From positions 1-5,839 of the forward strand of contig PMCC01000118.1 in the NCBI GenBank assembly GCA_003155275.1: a stretch of DNA of 5,839 nt, given 5' to 3'. Of the stretch, positions 1 to 5,275 are shown in pieces (within the stretch, counting starts at the first letter, position 1; each line of letters starts with the position of its first letter). The position numbers were made by a program, and so were the translations under genes. A model generated the notes under the pieces. That model saw only the letters and a program-made list of their open reading frames with translations. It had not been told where the DNA came from and searched no databases. Source of the DNA: Actinomycetota bacterium. GTDB taxonomy: Bacteria > Actinomycetota > Humimicrobiia > Humimicrobiales > Humimicrobiaceae.

Positions 1-875
1 TCCATCAAAGCATTTGAAGCATTTAAAAATCTTTCGGTCCTACTTTTAAAGCAGTATTCCGCAATTTCCCGGGCAAGGTTTTTATATGCCTGGGCGCCTT
101 TGCAGTTTGGATCAAAATCAGTTATTGGCACCCCAGCGCTTGCTGCCTCTACAAGCCTTATATTTTTCGGGATTATTGCATCAAATACTTTGCCGGAGAA
201 GTGTTTTTTTAAATGCTCTATTATTTTCCCTGAAAATAACGTTTTGGTATAAATAGTCAGCACAACACCCAGTACCTGCAGAGAAAAGTTATATTTGCTT
301 TTGACGGTGTCTATTAATTCGAGCAGTCTCGACATGCCCTCCATGGCATAAAACTCACACTGTACGGGTATAAGAACTTCATTTGCGGCAGTTAAAGCAT
401 TTATCGTTAGCATTCCCAGAGACGGGGAACAGTCTATTATTATAAAATCATAATCACAGCTTAGCTTTTCTATGCCTTCCCTCAACCGGAACTCACTGCC
501 GTTTAATGCTGCAAGCTCCGATTCAGCGCCCGTAAGTTTCCAGCAGGCCGGGATTACATTTAAGTTTTTAAACTTTGACTTTACCACTGCCTTGTTGGGG
601 TTCTCATTGGAAACAAGGACGTCATATACTGAAAGGCCTATGCTTTTATAATTGATGCCCAGGCCAAATGTGGAGTTGCTTTGGGGATCCATATCCATAA
701 GTATAGTATTATAACCTGCATGGCCAAGATATGCGGCAAGATTTATTGCTGTGGTGCTTTTTCCAACACCACCTTTCTGGCTCGAAACGGCTATTATTTT
801 TTTTGGTTTGTGGTTTGATAGTACTGTATCTGAATTGTTGGACCAAATCTCAAATTCACTTTTATAGTAATTCAT
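1..875 (-). CDS. parA: ParA/Soj-family P-loop ATPase (3' end beyond window)
   Basis: ParA-type ATPases bind DNA non-specifically as ATP-bound dimers and, with a ParB partner, move or position DNA or protein cargo. The frame is open from an ATG at 873-875 to the left edge, giving 291 visible codons with no stop. A deviant Walker A motif, QKGGVGKSTT, lies at residues 33-42. The DMDPQ motif is at 61-65 and the Walker B segment IIIDCSPSLG at 145-154, where many relatives have CPPS. A typical ParA tail (NLAREIAEY) comes shortly before the edge. Soj proteins are usually about 250-260 residues, so this one has roughly 24 extra N-terminal residues without a recognisable helix-turn-helix, plus some extra C-terminal sequence. 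The AAAGGTG ribosome-binding site lies 7 nt before the ATG. It follows the AbiEi-like gene by 60 bp on the same strand and is probably co-transcribed with it. A ParB gene may lie further left but is not visible. The family call is firm; the role (chromosome, plasmid or other cargo) is open. Confidence 0.93.
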   Translation of the reverse strand, partial: MNYYKSEFEIWSNNSDTVLSNHKPKKIIAVSSQKGGVGKSTTAINLAAYLGHAGYNTILMDMDPQSNSTFGLGINYKSIGLSVYDVLVSNENPNKAVVKSKFKNLNVIPACWKLTGAESELAALNGSEFRLREGIEKLSCDYDFIIIDCSPSLGMLTINALTAANEVLIPVQCEFYAMEGMSRLLELIDTVKSKYNFSLQVLGVVLTIYTKTLFSGKIIEHLKKHFSGKVFDAIIPKNIRLVEAASAGVPITDFDPNCKGAQAYKNLAREIAEYCFKSRTERFLNASNALM

Positions 876-882
876 GTCGAAC

Positions 883-889
883 ACCTTTT
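883..889 (-). promoter_or_regulatory. Ribosome-binding site of parA
   Basis: Read on the minus strand this is AAAGGTG, with 7 nt to the ATG at 873-875. It supports that start, and therefore the short N-terminal extension ahead of the P-loop. Confidence 0.6.
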
Positions 890-935
890 TTAATAATAAT
901 CTTTAATATTATGTATCTTTAAATTCAAATAAAAT

Positions 936-1520
936 TCAACTGTATATGTATTTATCAAAATATTTCCTGATTTTTTCAGGATATAATGCTGCCAGTTCAG
1001 CCAGCAGCTTTTTATTAAGTTTTGTAAGGTCAAAAGAACTTATATCGATGTTATATTTGCCATGGTACTTAAGATAAAGGATATCAAGTAAAGATTTTTC
1101 CGGGCTGGCAATCCGGCAGCTATCCTTTTCCTGCGATTGTGAATAATAATCCTGTTTTATTTTTAAATAGTTGAAAACAACGCCTTCTATTTTTATTGAT
1201 TTTGTTCTTTTTAATGAAATTGATTCAATATAATCCCAGTGGTTTTTATTTGCGGTGCTATTGTGGGAAAGTGATGTTGATAGGGATACATATGAGGGTG
1301 CCTGGAGCATGTTTGCAATTTTAAAGAGTTCTTCTTTGGTAATATAGTCCCATTTCTGGCGCAGGATATAGGAGTTTCTCTTAAGTCTTATAAGGAATCC
1401 GTTTTTTACATACCGGCAGCATGTAACAAGGGCGGAATTGCCGGAAATCCCAAGCGTTTCCGCAATGTCAACCGGAGAAAAATAGAGTTTTTCAATTCCT
1501 GTTAAACTTAATATTTTCAT
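936..1520 (-). CDS. AbiEi-like winged-helix antitoxin/transcriptional regulator
   Basis: The 194-residue protein resembles AbiEi, the antitoxin and autorepressor of type IV AbiE toxin-antitoxin systems. An N-terminal winged helix-turn-helix spans about residues 10-53 (FSPVDIAETLGISG, then a basic wing around RLKRNSYIL). The middle has the family-typical APSYVSLSTSLS at 74-85, then a beta-rich part containing LKRTKSIKIEG. RIASPEKSLLDILYL at 136-150 matches the conserved AbiEi segment normally seen as RIASPEKALLDLLYL. The start is ATG at 1518-1520, with only a weak ribosome-binding site, and the stop is TGA. In known AbiE systems a nucleotidyltransferase toxin, AbiEii, follows directly. Here the next gene is parA, 60 bp away. 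A strong promoter with an overlapping palindrome lies just upstream, which fits autorepression. It could be a solitary regulator, or its toxin may lie beyond the left edge. The family call is fairly sure; toxin-neutralising activity is not shown. Confidence 0.8.
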   Translation of the reverse strand: MKILSLTGIEKLYFSPVDIAETLGISGNSALVTCCRYVKNGFLIRLKRNSYILRQKWDYITKEELFKIANMLQAPSYVSLSTSLSHNSTANKNHWDYIESISLKRTKSIKIEGVVFNYLKIKQDYYSQSQEKDSCRIASPEKSLLDILYLKYHGKYNIDISSFDLTKLNKKLLAELAALYPEKIRKYFDKYIYS

Positions 1521-1534
1521 TATCTAAAGTAAAT

Positions 1535-1556
1535 TAATTAACATATTTGTTAATTA
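1535..1556. promoter_or_regulatory. Palindromic operator overlapping the abiEi-like promoter
   Basis: Perfect 9-bp inverted arms, TAATTAACA and TGTTAATTA, are separated by TATT. The palindrome touches the last base of the -10 box and covers the predicted transcription start, a position where a bound dimer would block RNA polymerase. AbiEi antitoxins are known to repress their own promoters through inverted repeats, so the AbiEi-like product of this operon is the obvious candidate ligand. That assignment is inferred. Confidence 0.6.
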
Positions 1557-1584
1557 TTATAATATAAATAGCAGTTTTTTGCAA
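1556..1584 (-). promoter_or_regulatory. Sigma-70-type promoter of the abiEi-like/parA operon
   Basis: On the minus strand a -35 box TTGCAA (1584-1579) is followed, after exactly 17 bp, by a perfect -10 box TATAAT (1561-1556). Transcription would start near 1549, about 30 nt before the AbiEi-like start codon. This is the best promoter match in the window. Confidence 0.75.
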
Positions 1585-1713
1585 CATTTTTAATCAATGA
1601 ATTATTAATTGCCGGTAAAAAAGATCAAGAATTGTGTTAATAAAAAACAGCTCCTCACTGCACCGCACCATACATATCAGAATTCAACTACGAGTTAGGA
1701 GGGGGGTGATGGT

Positions 1714-1815
1714 ATGCCTGTCATTAAAAAAATGGACCCCGGGGTACACCACCGGGATCCAATATATAATTTTGCTGCTGAATTTCTGCTGTTTTTACTG
1801 CGCCATTGTTTTTAG
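1714..1815 (+). CDS. Possible 33-residue small ORF with strong ribosome-binding site
   Basis: ATG at 1714 to TAG at 1813-1815 encodes 33 residues: MPVIKKMDPGVHHRDP, then a mostly hydrophobic tail including FLLFLLRHCF. AGGAGG at 1697-1702 sits inside TAGGAGGGGGGTGAT, unusually complementary to the 16S rRNA 3' end, and 11 nt before the ATG. Against it, I see no clear plus-strand promoter, the ORF overlaps the minus-strand terminator hairpin and part of the tandem repeat, and the peptide is not a family I recognise. The layout loosely recalls small hydrophobic toxins, but the peptide lacks a full membrane helix. It is a low-confidence candidate. Confidence 0.2.
   Translation: MPVIKKMDPGVHHRDPIYNFAAEFLLFLLRHCF
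1726..1760 (-). terminator. Intrinsic terminator downstream of pta
   Basis: On the minus strand GGATCCCGG (1760-1752) pairs with CCGGGGTCC (1742-1734) as a 9-bp GC-rich stem with one G-T wobble and a 9-nt loop. An A and then seven T residues (1732-1726) follow. It is oriented to stop pta transcription about 150 nt after the stop codon and would shield the abiEi-like promoter beyond it. Confidence 0.75.
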
Positions 1816-1886
1816 TACTCCACTATTTCTGCTGCTGCAGATCTGCTGTTTTTACTGCACTATTGTTTTACTGCTGCATTATTTTT
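1773..1886. repeat. Degenerate 57-bp tandem duplication in the pta 3' flank
   Basis: Unit 1 is 1773-1829 and unit 2 is 1830-1886. Of the first 38 aligned positions 33 match, including 17 identical bases (TCTGCTGTTTTTACTGC at 1785-1801 and 1842-1858). The second halves have diverged and need small gaps to align. The units are rich in CTG/CAG triplets. On the minus strand the repeat lies between the pta stop codon and the terminator, so it would be transcribed in the pta 3' untranslated region. The period is a multiple of three. Confidence 0.65.
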
Positions 1887-1909
1887 TTTACTTTTTCTGC
1901 AAAGTTATT

Positions 1910-2956
1910 TTACAAAAGGTTATCGTCTTCCATGCTTTTTCGCTGTATGAGCGCCATTGCCGTAAGCGCTATGATTTCATCCACTTTGCATCCTCTGGAG
2001 AGATCATTGAACGGTTTGGCCGCGCCCTGGACAATAGGGCCGCAAACGCTTGCCTTGGCCAGCCTCTGGATAATTTTATACCCAATATTTGCAGCATTTA
2101 AATCAGGGAAAATAAGGACATTTGCCATTCCTTTTACAGGGCTGTTTGGCGCCTTGCTTGCACATACTTCAGGTATTATTGCAGCATCAAACTGCATTTC
2201 TCCATCTATTATCATTTCAGGCTTTAGTTGTTTTGCAACTTCAGCAGCTTCTCTGATCATGTCTATCTCTTCGCTTTTAGCGCTGCCCTTTGTAGAATAA
2301 GAAAGAAGAGCAACTACAGTCTTGTTCCCAAAAAATGCTTTTGCAGTATCGTATGTTGAAAGGGTCATATCAATGAGCTGTTCTTTATTCGGTTTCGGGA
2401 TGATTCCGGGATCTGAAACGAAAAACTTGCCGTCAAGCCCATACTGGCAATCAGGGACTTCAATAAACATTGAGCTGCTCAGAAATTTTTTTCCTTTAAC
2501 CAGCCCAAGCACTTTTATAACAGCCTTCAGGAGATCTCCTGTGGAACTGATAGAGCCGCCCACGGCGCAATCAGCTTCATCATTCTTAAGCTTAATCGCT
2601 GCAATGCATGAATTGTTTAAAAGCATCTCATCAATCTCCTGACCGGTTGTTTCTTTCCCTCTTTTTTCGAAAGCGCTTTTGATTATACTGCTATACTCGG
2701 CCTTTCTGCCGGAATTGGCTGGATCAAAAATGCTGAATCTTGGATTCCCTTTCAGGTCTGCTTCATTTAATTTTTCAAGTATCTGGCTTTCATTTCCAAT
2801 TAGAGTAAAGCTGCTTTTATTGCGGTCCTTAAGATAATCGAGGGCTTTTATGAGCCTGATGTCATTTCCATCACTGAAAACTATTCTTCTTTCAATGCCG
2901 CCAGCCAAATCAACCAGTGTTTCTGTCATGCTTTTTTTCGATCCGTCAGTATTCAA
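1910..2956 (-). CDS. pta: Phosphate acetyltransferase (phosphotransacetylase)
   Basis: Pta reversibly converts acetyl-CoA and phosphate to acetyl-phosphate and CoA in the cytoplasm; with AckA it yields acetate and ATP. The 348-residue product is close to the roughly 330 residues of single-domain Pta enzymes and lacks the long N-terminal regulatory part of the E. coli type. Family motifs are LLSYSTKGSAKS at 217-228, DGEMQFDAA at 251-259, PDLNAANIGYKIIQ at 284-297 and GPIVQGAAKPFNDLSRGC at 306-323. The last holds the Ser-Arg pair (320-321) known to be catalytic in the family. Where relatives usually have Asp six residues after that Arg, this protein reads Glu327 (CKVDEI). The start is TTG at 2954-2956, chosen because AAGGGGG lies 7 nt upstream; the first in-frame ATG, at residue 10, has a poorer site. 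The gene is divergent from ackA rather than in one operon with it. Identification is firm; the substrate is inferred from the family. Confidence 0.93.
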   Translation of the reverse strand: MNTDGSKKSMTETLVDLAGGIERRIVFSDGNDIRLIKALDYLKDRNKSSFTLIGNESQILEKLNEADLKGNPRFSIFDPANSGRKAEYSSIIKSAFEKRGKETTGQEIDEMLLNNSCIAAIKLKNDEADCAVGGSISSTGDLLKAVIKVLGLVKGKKFLSSSMFIEVPDCQYGLDGKFFVSDPGIIPKPNKEQLIDMTLSTYDTAKAFFGNKTVVALLSYSTKGSAKSEEIDMIREAAEVAKQLKPEMIIDGEMQFDAAIIPEVCASKAPNSPVKGMANVLIFPDLNAANIGYKIIQRLAKASVCGPIVQGAAKPFNDLSRGCKVDEIIALTAMALIQRKSMEDDNLL

Positions 2957-2963
2957 AATAAAA

Positions 2964-2970
2964 CCCCCTT
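2964..2970 (-). promoter_or_regulatory. Ribosome-binding site of pta, deciding a TTG start
   Basis: On the minus strand this reads AAGGGGG, 7 nt ahead of TTG at 2954-2956. The next possible start, ATG at 2927-2929, has only GGA about 12 nt upstream, so the TTG is preferred. Confidence 0.6.
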
Positions 2971-2981
2971 ATAAAATAGCC

Positions 2982-2998
2982 TGCCTGCCGGTCAGGCA
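2982..2998. repeat. Inverted repeat in the pta leader
   Basis: TGCCTG (2982-2987) and CAGGCA (2993-2998) are perfect 6-bp arms around a 5-nt centre. It is a GC-rich island in very AT-rich DNA, 11 bp beyond the pta ribosome-binding site. It could be an operator or an mRNA leader hairpin. No T-run follows it on the pta strand, so it is not a terminator. Confidence 0.45.
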
Positions 2999-3076
2999 TA
3001 TATAAATAATAAACTGGTACATTATATATATAAATTTGTAAAAATTTAATAAATATTTAAATTTTTGCAAGCCAGT

Positions 3077-3106
3077 TAGGCAAATCAAACATAAGGCGGG
3101 TGCCTA
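3077..3106. repeat. Inverted repeat in the pta-ackA intergenic region
   Basis: TAGGCA (3077-3082) and TGCCTA (3101-3106) are inverted arms. A smaller hairpin, AGGC-GGGT-GCCT, lies at 3094-3105 inside the right half. The arms resemble those at 2982-2998, so one regulator might bind both, but the repeats are short. Confidence 0.3.
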
Positions 3107-3200
3107 TCAAAAAAATTGGGGATAAAATGCAATATAACAGTCATATATAATAAAACTCACAAAAAAATGTAAAAATTATATAATTAGGGAAAATTCTCTT

Positions 3201-3228
3201 TTCAAAATCTATTAAAACATTGTATACT
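3201..3228 (+). promoter_or_regulatory. Candidate ackA promoter
   Basis: A -35-like TTCAAA (3201-3206; 4 of 6 matches to TTGACA) is followed after 16 bp by TATACT (3223-3228; 5 of 6 matches to TATAAT). This would give a leader of about 150 nt. AT-rich DNA yields such matches by chance, so support is moderate to low. Confidence 0.35.
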
Positions 3229-3289
3229 TCTGCGGGGATAAAAATCTTTTTAAAAATTTAATCATTTTGTTTGCCTGCAATCTTTTTTT

Positions 3290-3325
3290 AAAGCTTAACT
3301 GGTTTTTATTTAAAACATAAGCTTT
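3290..3325. repeat. 8-bp inverted repeat in the ackA leader
   Basis: AAAGCTTA (3290-3297) and TAAGCTTT (3318-3325) are perfect inverted arms 20 bp apart, about 60 bp ahead of the ackA start codon. They could form a leader hairpin or a two-site operator. Each arm contains the self-complementary AAGCTT. Confidence 0.35.
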
Positions 3326-3384
3326 GTTAAAGGCAGATCAAATTGATAAGAAAGTAAAAAATATAAAAAACAAGGATAAAAAAC

Positions 3385-4587
3385 ATGAACATTCTAACAA
3401 TCAATTCAGGCTCAACTTCAATTAAGTTCAAGCTATATAAGATGCCCGAAGAGGACGTGATTGCAAGCGGCAAAATAGAAAACATAGGGTTTGATAAATC
3501 GCTTATCAGCTTTAAAACAAACCTGGAATCTGTAAACCTGGATGATATACGCATTGCAGACCACAAGGCAGGGCTTAATTTTATAATTGAAAAATTGACC
3601 GATTCCAAAACAGGGGTTATAAAAGACAAGAAAGAAATATATGCAGTTGGCCATAGAATAGTAAATGTGGGCGACAGGGTAAGCTCCCACGTGGTGATTA
3701 ACAGCCAAATGGTGGAAACATGCAGAGAGTGCATAGATCTGGCTCCTCTTCACAATCCCCCAAATTTAACCGGTATGGAAGTATCCATAGATGTGTTCGG
3801 TAAAGGAACAATAAATGTTGGCGTATTTGATAATATCTTCCACAAGAATATGCCGCCAAAAGCATTTCTTTATGGCATTCCTTATGATTATTATGAAAAA
3901 TATAGGATAAGAAAATATGGTTTTCATGGAATAGCCTATACTTACATGGTTGAAAAAGGGGCGGCTATGATTGGAAAAGACCTGAAAAGTATCAAAATAA
4001 TCGTAATGATGCTCGGAGGAGGCTCCTCAATAACAGCGGTTAAAAATGGCATAAGTGTGGACACATCCATGGGGTTTACTCCTGCCGAGGGTCTCATTAT
4101 GTCTACAAGGTGCGGGGATCTGGACCCGGCTATTCTTACCTATCTTATGAATAAGGAAAATATCGGCTCCAAAGAGATAGATAATATGATTAATAAAAAA
4201 TCAGGCGTACTTGGCCTTTCAAAAAAATATTCGGATTTCGTTAGTATCCAGAAAGGCGTCAAGGAAAATGATCCTGACTGCATCCGGGCTTTTGAATCCT
4301 ATTGCTACAGGATAAAGAAATATATAGGCTCTTATGCGGCTGTTATGGATGGAGTGGACCTTATTATTTTTGGTGGGGGTATCGGCGAAAATTCTCCTAT
4401 GATGAGGGAAAGGACCCTTGAAGGTTTAAGTTTTTTAGGCATAAACCTTGATAAAGAAATAAATGGCAATGACAAATTGGGCGAGAGATTAATATCTTCC
4501 GGCAGTTCCAAAGTTCCTGTCTGCATTGTAAAAGTTGACGAAGAACTTATAATTGCCAGGGAGACCTATAGCCTGGTAAAAAATTAA
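3385..4587 (+). CDS. ackA: Acetate kinase family enzyme with unusual active-site residues
   Basis: Acetate kinase interconverts acetyl-phosphate plus ADP with acetate plus ATP; it belongs to the ASKHA fold and acts as a cytoplasmic dimer. The 400 residues match the usual length. Motifs in order are NSGSTSIK (7-14), GHRIVNVG (89-96), LAPLHNP (119-125), FDNIFHKNMP (148-157), YGFHGIAY (178-185), LGGGSSITAVKNG (210-222), DTSMGFTPAEG (226-236), TRCGDLDP (241-248), GGGIGENS (330-337) and DEELIIARET (385-394). By recalled alignment to the Methanosarcina enzyme, Arg91, His123, Asp149, His181, Arg242 and the acetate-pocket residues Val93, Leu122, Phe180 and Pro233 are kept. The usual HLGNG phosphate-binding segment instead reads MLGGG (209-213), losing a conserved His and Asn, and HGG after R-V-V reads NVG. 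AAGGA lies 8 nt before the ATG. It is divergent from pta and converges on the next gene. Family membership is firm; full acetate kinase activity is likely but not certain. Confidence 0.9.
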   Translation: MNILTINSGSTSIKFKLYKMPEEDVIASGKIENIGFDKSLISFKTNLESVNLDDIRIADHKAGLNFIIEKLTDSKTGVIKDKKEIYAVGHRIVNVGDRVSSHVVINSQMVETCRECIDLAPLHNPPNLTGMEVSIDVFGKGTINVGVFDNIFHKNMPPKAFLYGIPYDYYEKYRIRKYGFHGIAYTYMVEKGAAMIGKDLKSIKIIVMMLGGGSSITAVKNGISVDTSMGFTPAEGLIMSTRCGDLDPAILTYLMNKENIGSKEIDNMINKKSGVLGLSKKYSDFVSIQKGVKENDPDCIRAFESYCYRIKKYIGSYAAVMDGVDLIIFGGGIGENSPMMRERTLEGLSFLGINLDKEINGNDKLGERLISSGSSKVPVCIVKVDEELIIARETYSLVKN

Positions 4588-4592
4588 GACTG

Positions 4593-4605
4593 GTTCATAA
4601 TGAAC
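4593..4605. repeat. Short palindrome between convergent ackA and the DUF6125 gene
   Basis: GTTCAT and ATGAAC flank a single A in the 38-bp gap between the two stop codons. It may be a weak bidirectional terminator stem, but it has little GC and no T-run follows on either strand. Confidence 0.2.
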
Positions 4606-4625
4606 TCATGGTATTTCTGATATTA

Positions 4626-5162
4626 CTAATCGGGGATTTTTATTGAAAATTTAAAATTGCAGCAGTCATTTCCATTGCAAAGTCTGCTGCTTATGTTTAT
4701 AACAGCATCAGGATAAAATTCTGCAATGAATGCAGAGTACTCATTATTACAGATTGCTGAGCCGATTTTTTCAGAGAAAGCATCCCTTTGCGCTTTTAGC
4801 ATTATTTCATGCCAGGGGCATCTATCAATCCTTACACTTATTGCTGCTTTGTTTTTCGAGACTTTATATTCAAACCTGTCCAGTGAGAGCTTTATTTTTA
4901 AGGCCTCGAAAAGAAGGGTTTTCGCTGTCTGGTTTTCATCTGTCCGGTTGTCTGCAATTCCATCTTTCTGAAATGCTTCAAGCAATATTTTCTTTATAAA
5001 CCTTGCCTGGAGCTTAGGAATGACTTTCCATACACTGACGTCAATCTCAAGCGCTTTGTCGAAGCCATAAAGCTCCTCAACTTTTAAAAACCAGAGCCCG
5101 TCTGCTTTTGTATAGTTTTGATATAGGTAGTCTATTATGTCTTTTCTTTTAAAGTATTTCAT
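4626..5162 (-). CDS. DUF6125 / ATC-hydrolase-like cysteine-containing protein
   Basis: This 178-residue soluble protein has no signal peptide or membrane segment. It resembles proteins filed under DUF6125 and, more distantly, the L-2-amino-thiazoline-4-carboxylate hydrolase-like group; that recognition is from memory and no function is established. Recognisable parts are DGLWFLKVEELYGFDKALEID (21-41), VWKVIPKLQARF (44-55), RCPWHEIMLKAQRD (114-127), ICNNEYSAFIAEFYPD (137-152) and LCNGNDCCNFKFS (161-173). The cysteines cluster at 115, 138, 162, 167 and 168 in the C-terminal half and could form a metal or catalytic site. ATG at 5160-5162 is preferred because CCGGAAAA lies just before it; an in-frame TTG nine codons earlier has no ribosome-binding site. 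The stop is TAG. It converges on ackA with a 38-bp gap, and its arginine codons are mostly AGA/AGG, as in pta and ackA. Any link to acetate metabolism would be guesswork. Confidence 0.75.
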   Translation of the reverse strand: MKYFKRKDIIDYLYQNYTKADGLWFLKVEELYGFDKALEIDVSVWKVIPKLQARFIKKILLEAFQKDGIADNRTDENQTAKTLLFEALKIKLSLDRFEYKVSKNKAAISVRIDRCPWHEIMLKAQRDAFSEKIGSAICNNEYSAFIAEFYPDAVINISSRLCNGNDCCNFKFSIKIPD

Positions 5163-5275
5163 GTTTTTTTCCGGTCCGTCGCTATACAACTGATATTAAT
5201 CAATATTTTAAATCAAAACTCCTCTGAATAGAATTTTTTATATAAAAAATCAAAAATGTAAGCAAAACCGATTCT

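Larger units (their letters stand above)
1521..1909. other. 389-bp gap between the abiEi-like gene and pta
   Basis: This gap holds, from left to right, the abiEi-like promoter and operator (1535-1584) and an AT-rich stretch in which nothing was recognised (about 1585-1690). A possible small plus-strand ORF with a strong ribosome-binding site follows (1697-1815). The minus-strand terminator that should end pta transcription (1726-1760) and a degenerate 57-bp tandem duplication (1773-1886) complete it. No convincing conventional gene is present; the longer open frames here run antisense into pta. Confidence 0.7.
2957..3384. other. 428-bp divergent intergenic region between pta and ackA
   Basis: This stretch is very AT-rich and must contain the promoters of both genes. 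On the pta strand a TATAAT lies at 3026-3021, without a good -35 partner. A candidate ackA promoter is at 3201-3228. Inverted repeats occur at 2982-2998, 3077-3106 and 3290-3325, and short TGCC/GGCA-containing words recur (TTTGCCTGC near 3270, AAGGCAG near 3330). No open frame with coding character and no riboswitch I recognise is present. Confidence 0.6.

Noticed and set aside
731..922. 63-residue plus-strand open frame
   Set aside because: It lies antisense over the P-loop end of parA, has no family resemblance, and is explained as a shadow of that gene.
876..935. Possible parS centromere or separate parA promoter between the two left-hand genes
   Set aside because: No parS-like palindrome and no convincing -35/-10 pair is present in these 60 AT-rich bases.
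1734..1760. GC-rich hairpin with BamHI-, SmaI- and KpnI-like sites, suggesting cloning-vector sequence
   Set aside because: The order and exact bases do not match a standard polylinker, and the arms plus T-run are fully explained as an intrinsic terminator.
1634..2300. Two overlapping plus-strand open frames rich in Phe, Cys and Leu
   Set aside because: They run antisense into the well-supported pta gene. Their hydrophobic character comes from the T-rich tandem repeat, and neither has a matching start signal.
2322..2642. 106-residue plus-strand open frame
   Set aside because: It is wholly antisense inside pta and has no recognisable protein character.
3327..3753. Two minus-strand open frames of 135 and 106 residues
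   Set aside because: They are antisense to the N-terminal half of ackA, whose motifs are unmistakable on the other strand.
4332..4999. Short open frames antisense to ackA and the DUF6125-like gene
   Set aside because: They are fully covered by coding sequence on the opposite strand and lack family features.
5163..5189. TTG start giving a 187-residue DUF6125-like protein
   Set aside because: No ribosome-binding site precedes the TTG, while the ATG nine codons later has a purine-rich CCGGAAAA just upstream and begins where family similarity would be expected to start.
5233..5250. 18-bp perfect AT-only palindrome downstream of the ABC gene
   Set aside because: It has no GC pairs, so it would make a poor terminator, and such palindromes arise easily in AT-rich DNA. 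No binding-site meaning could be supported.
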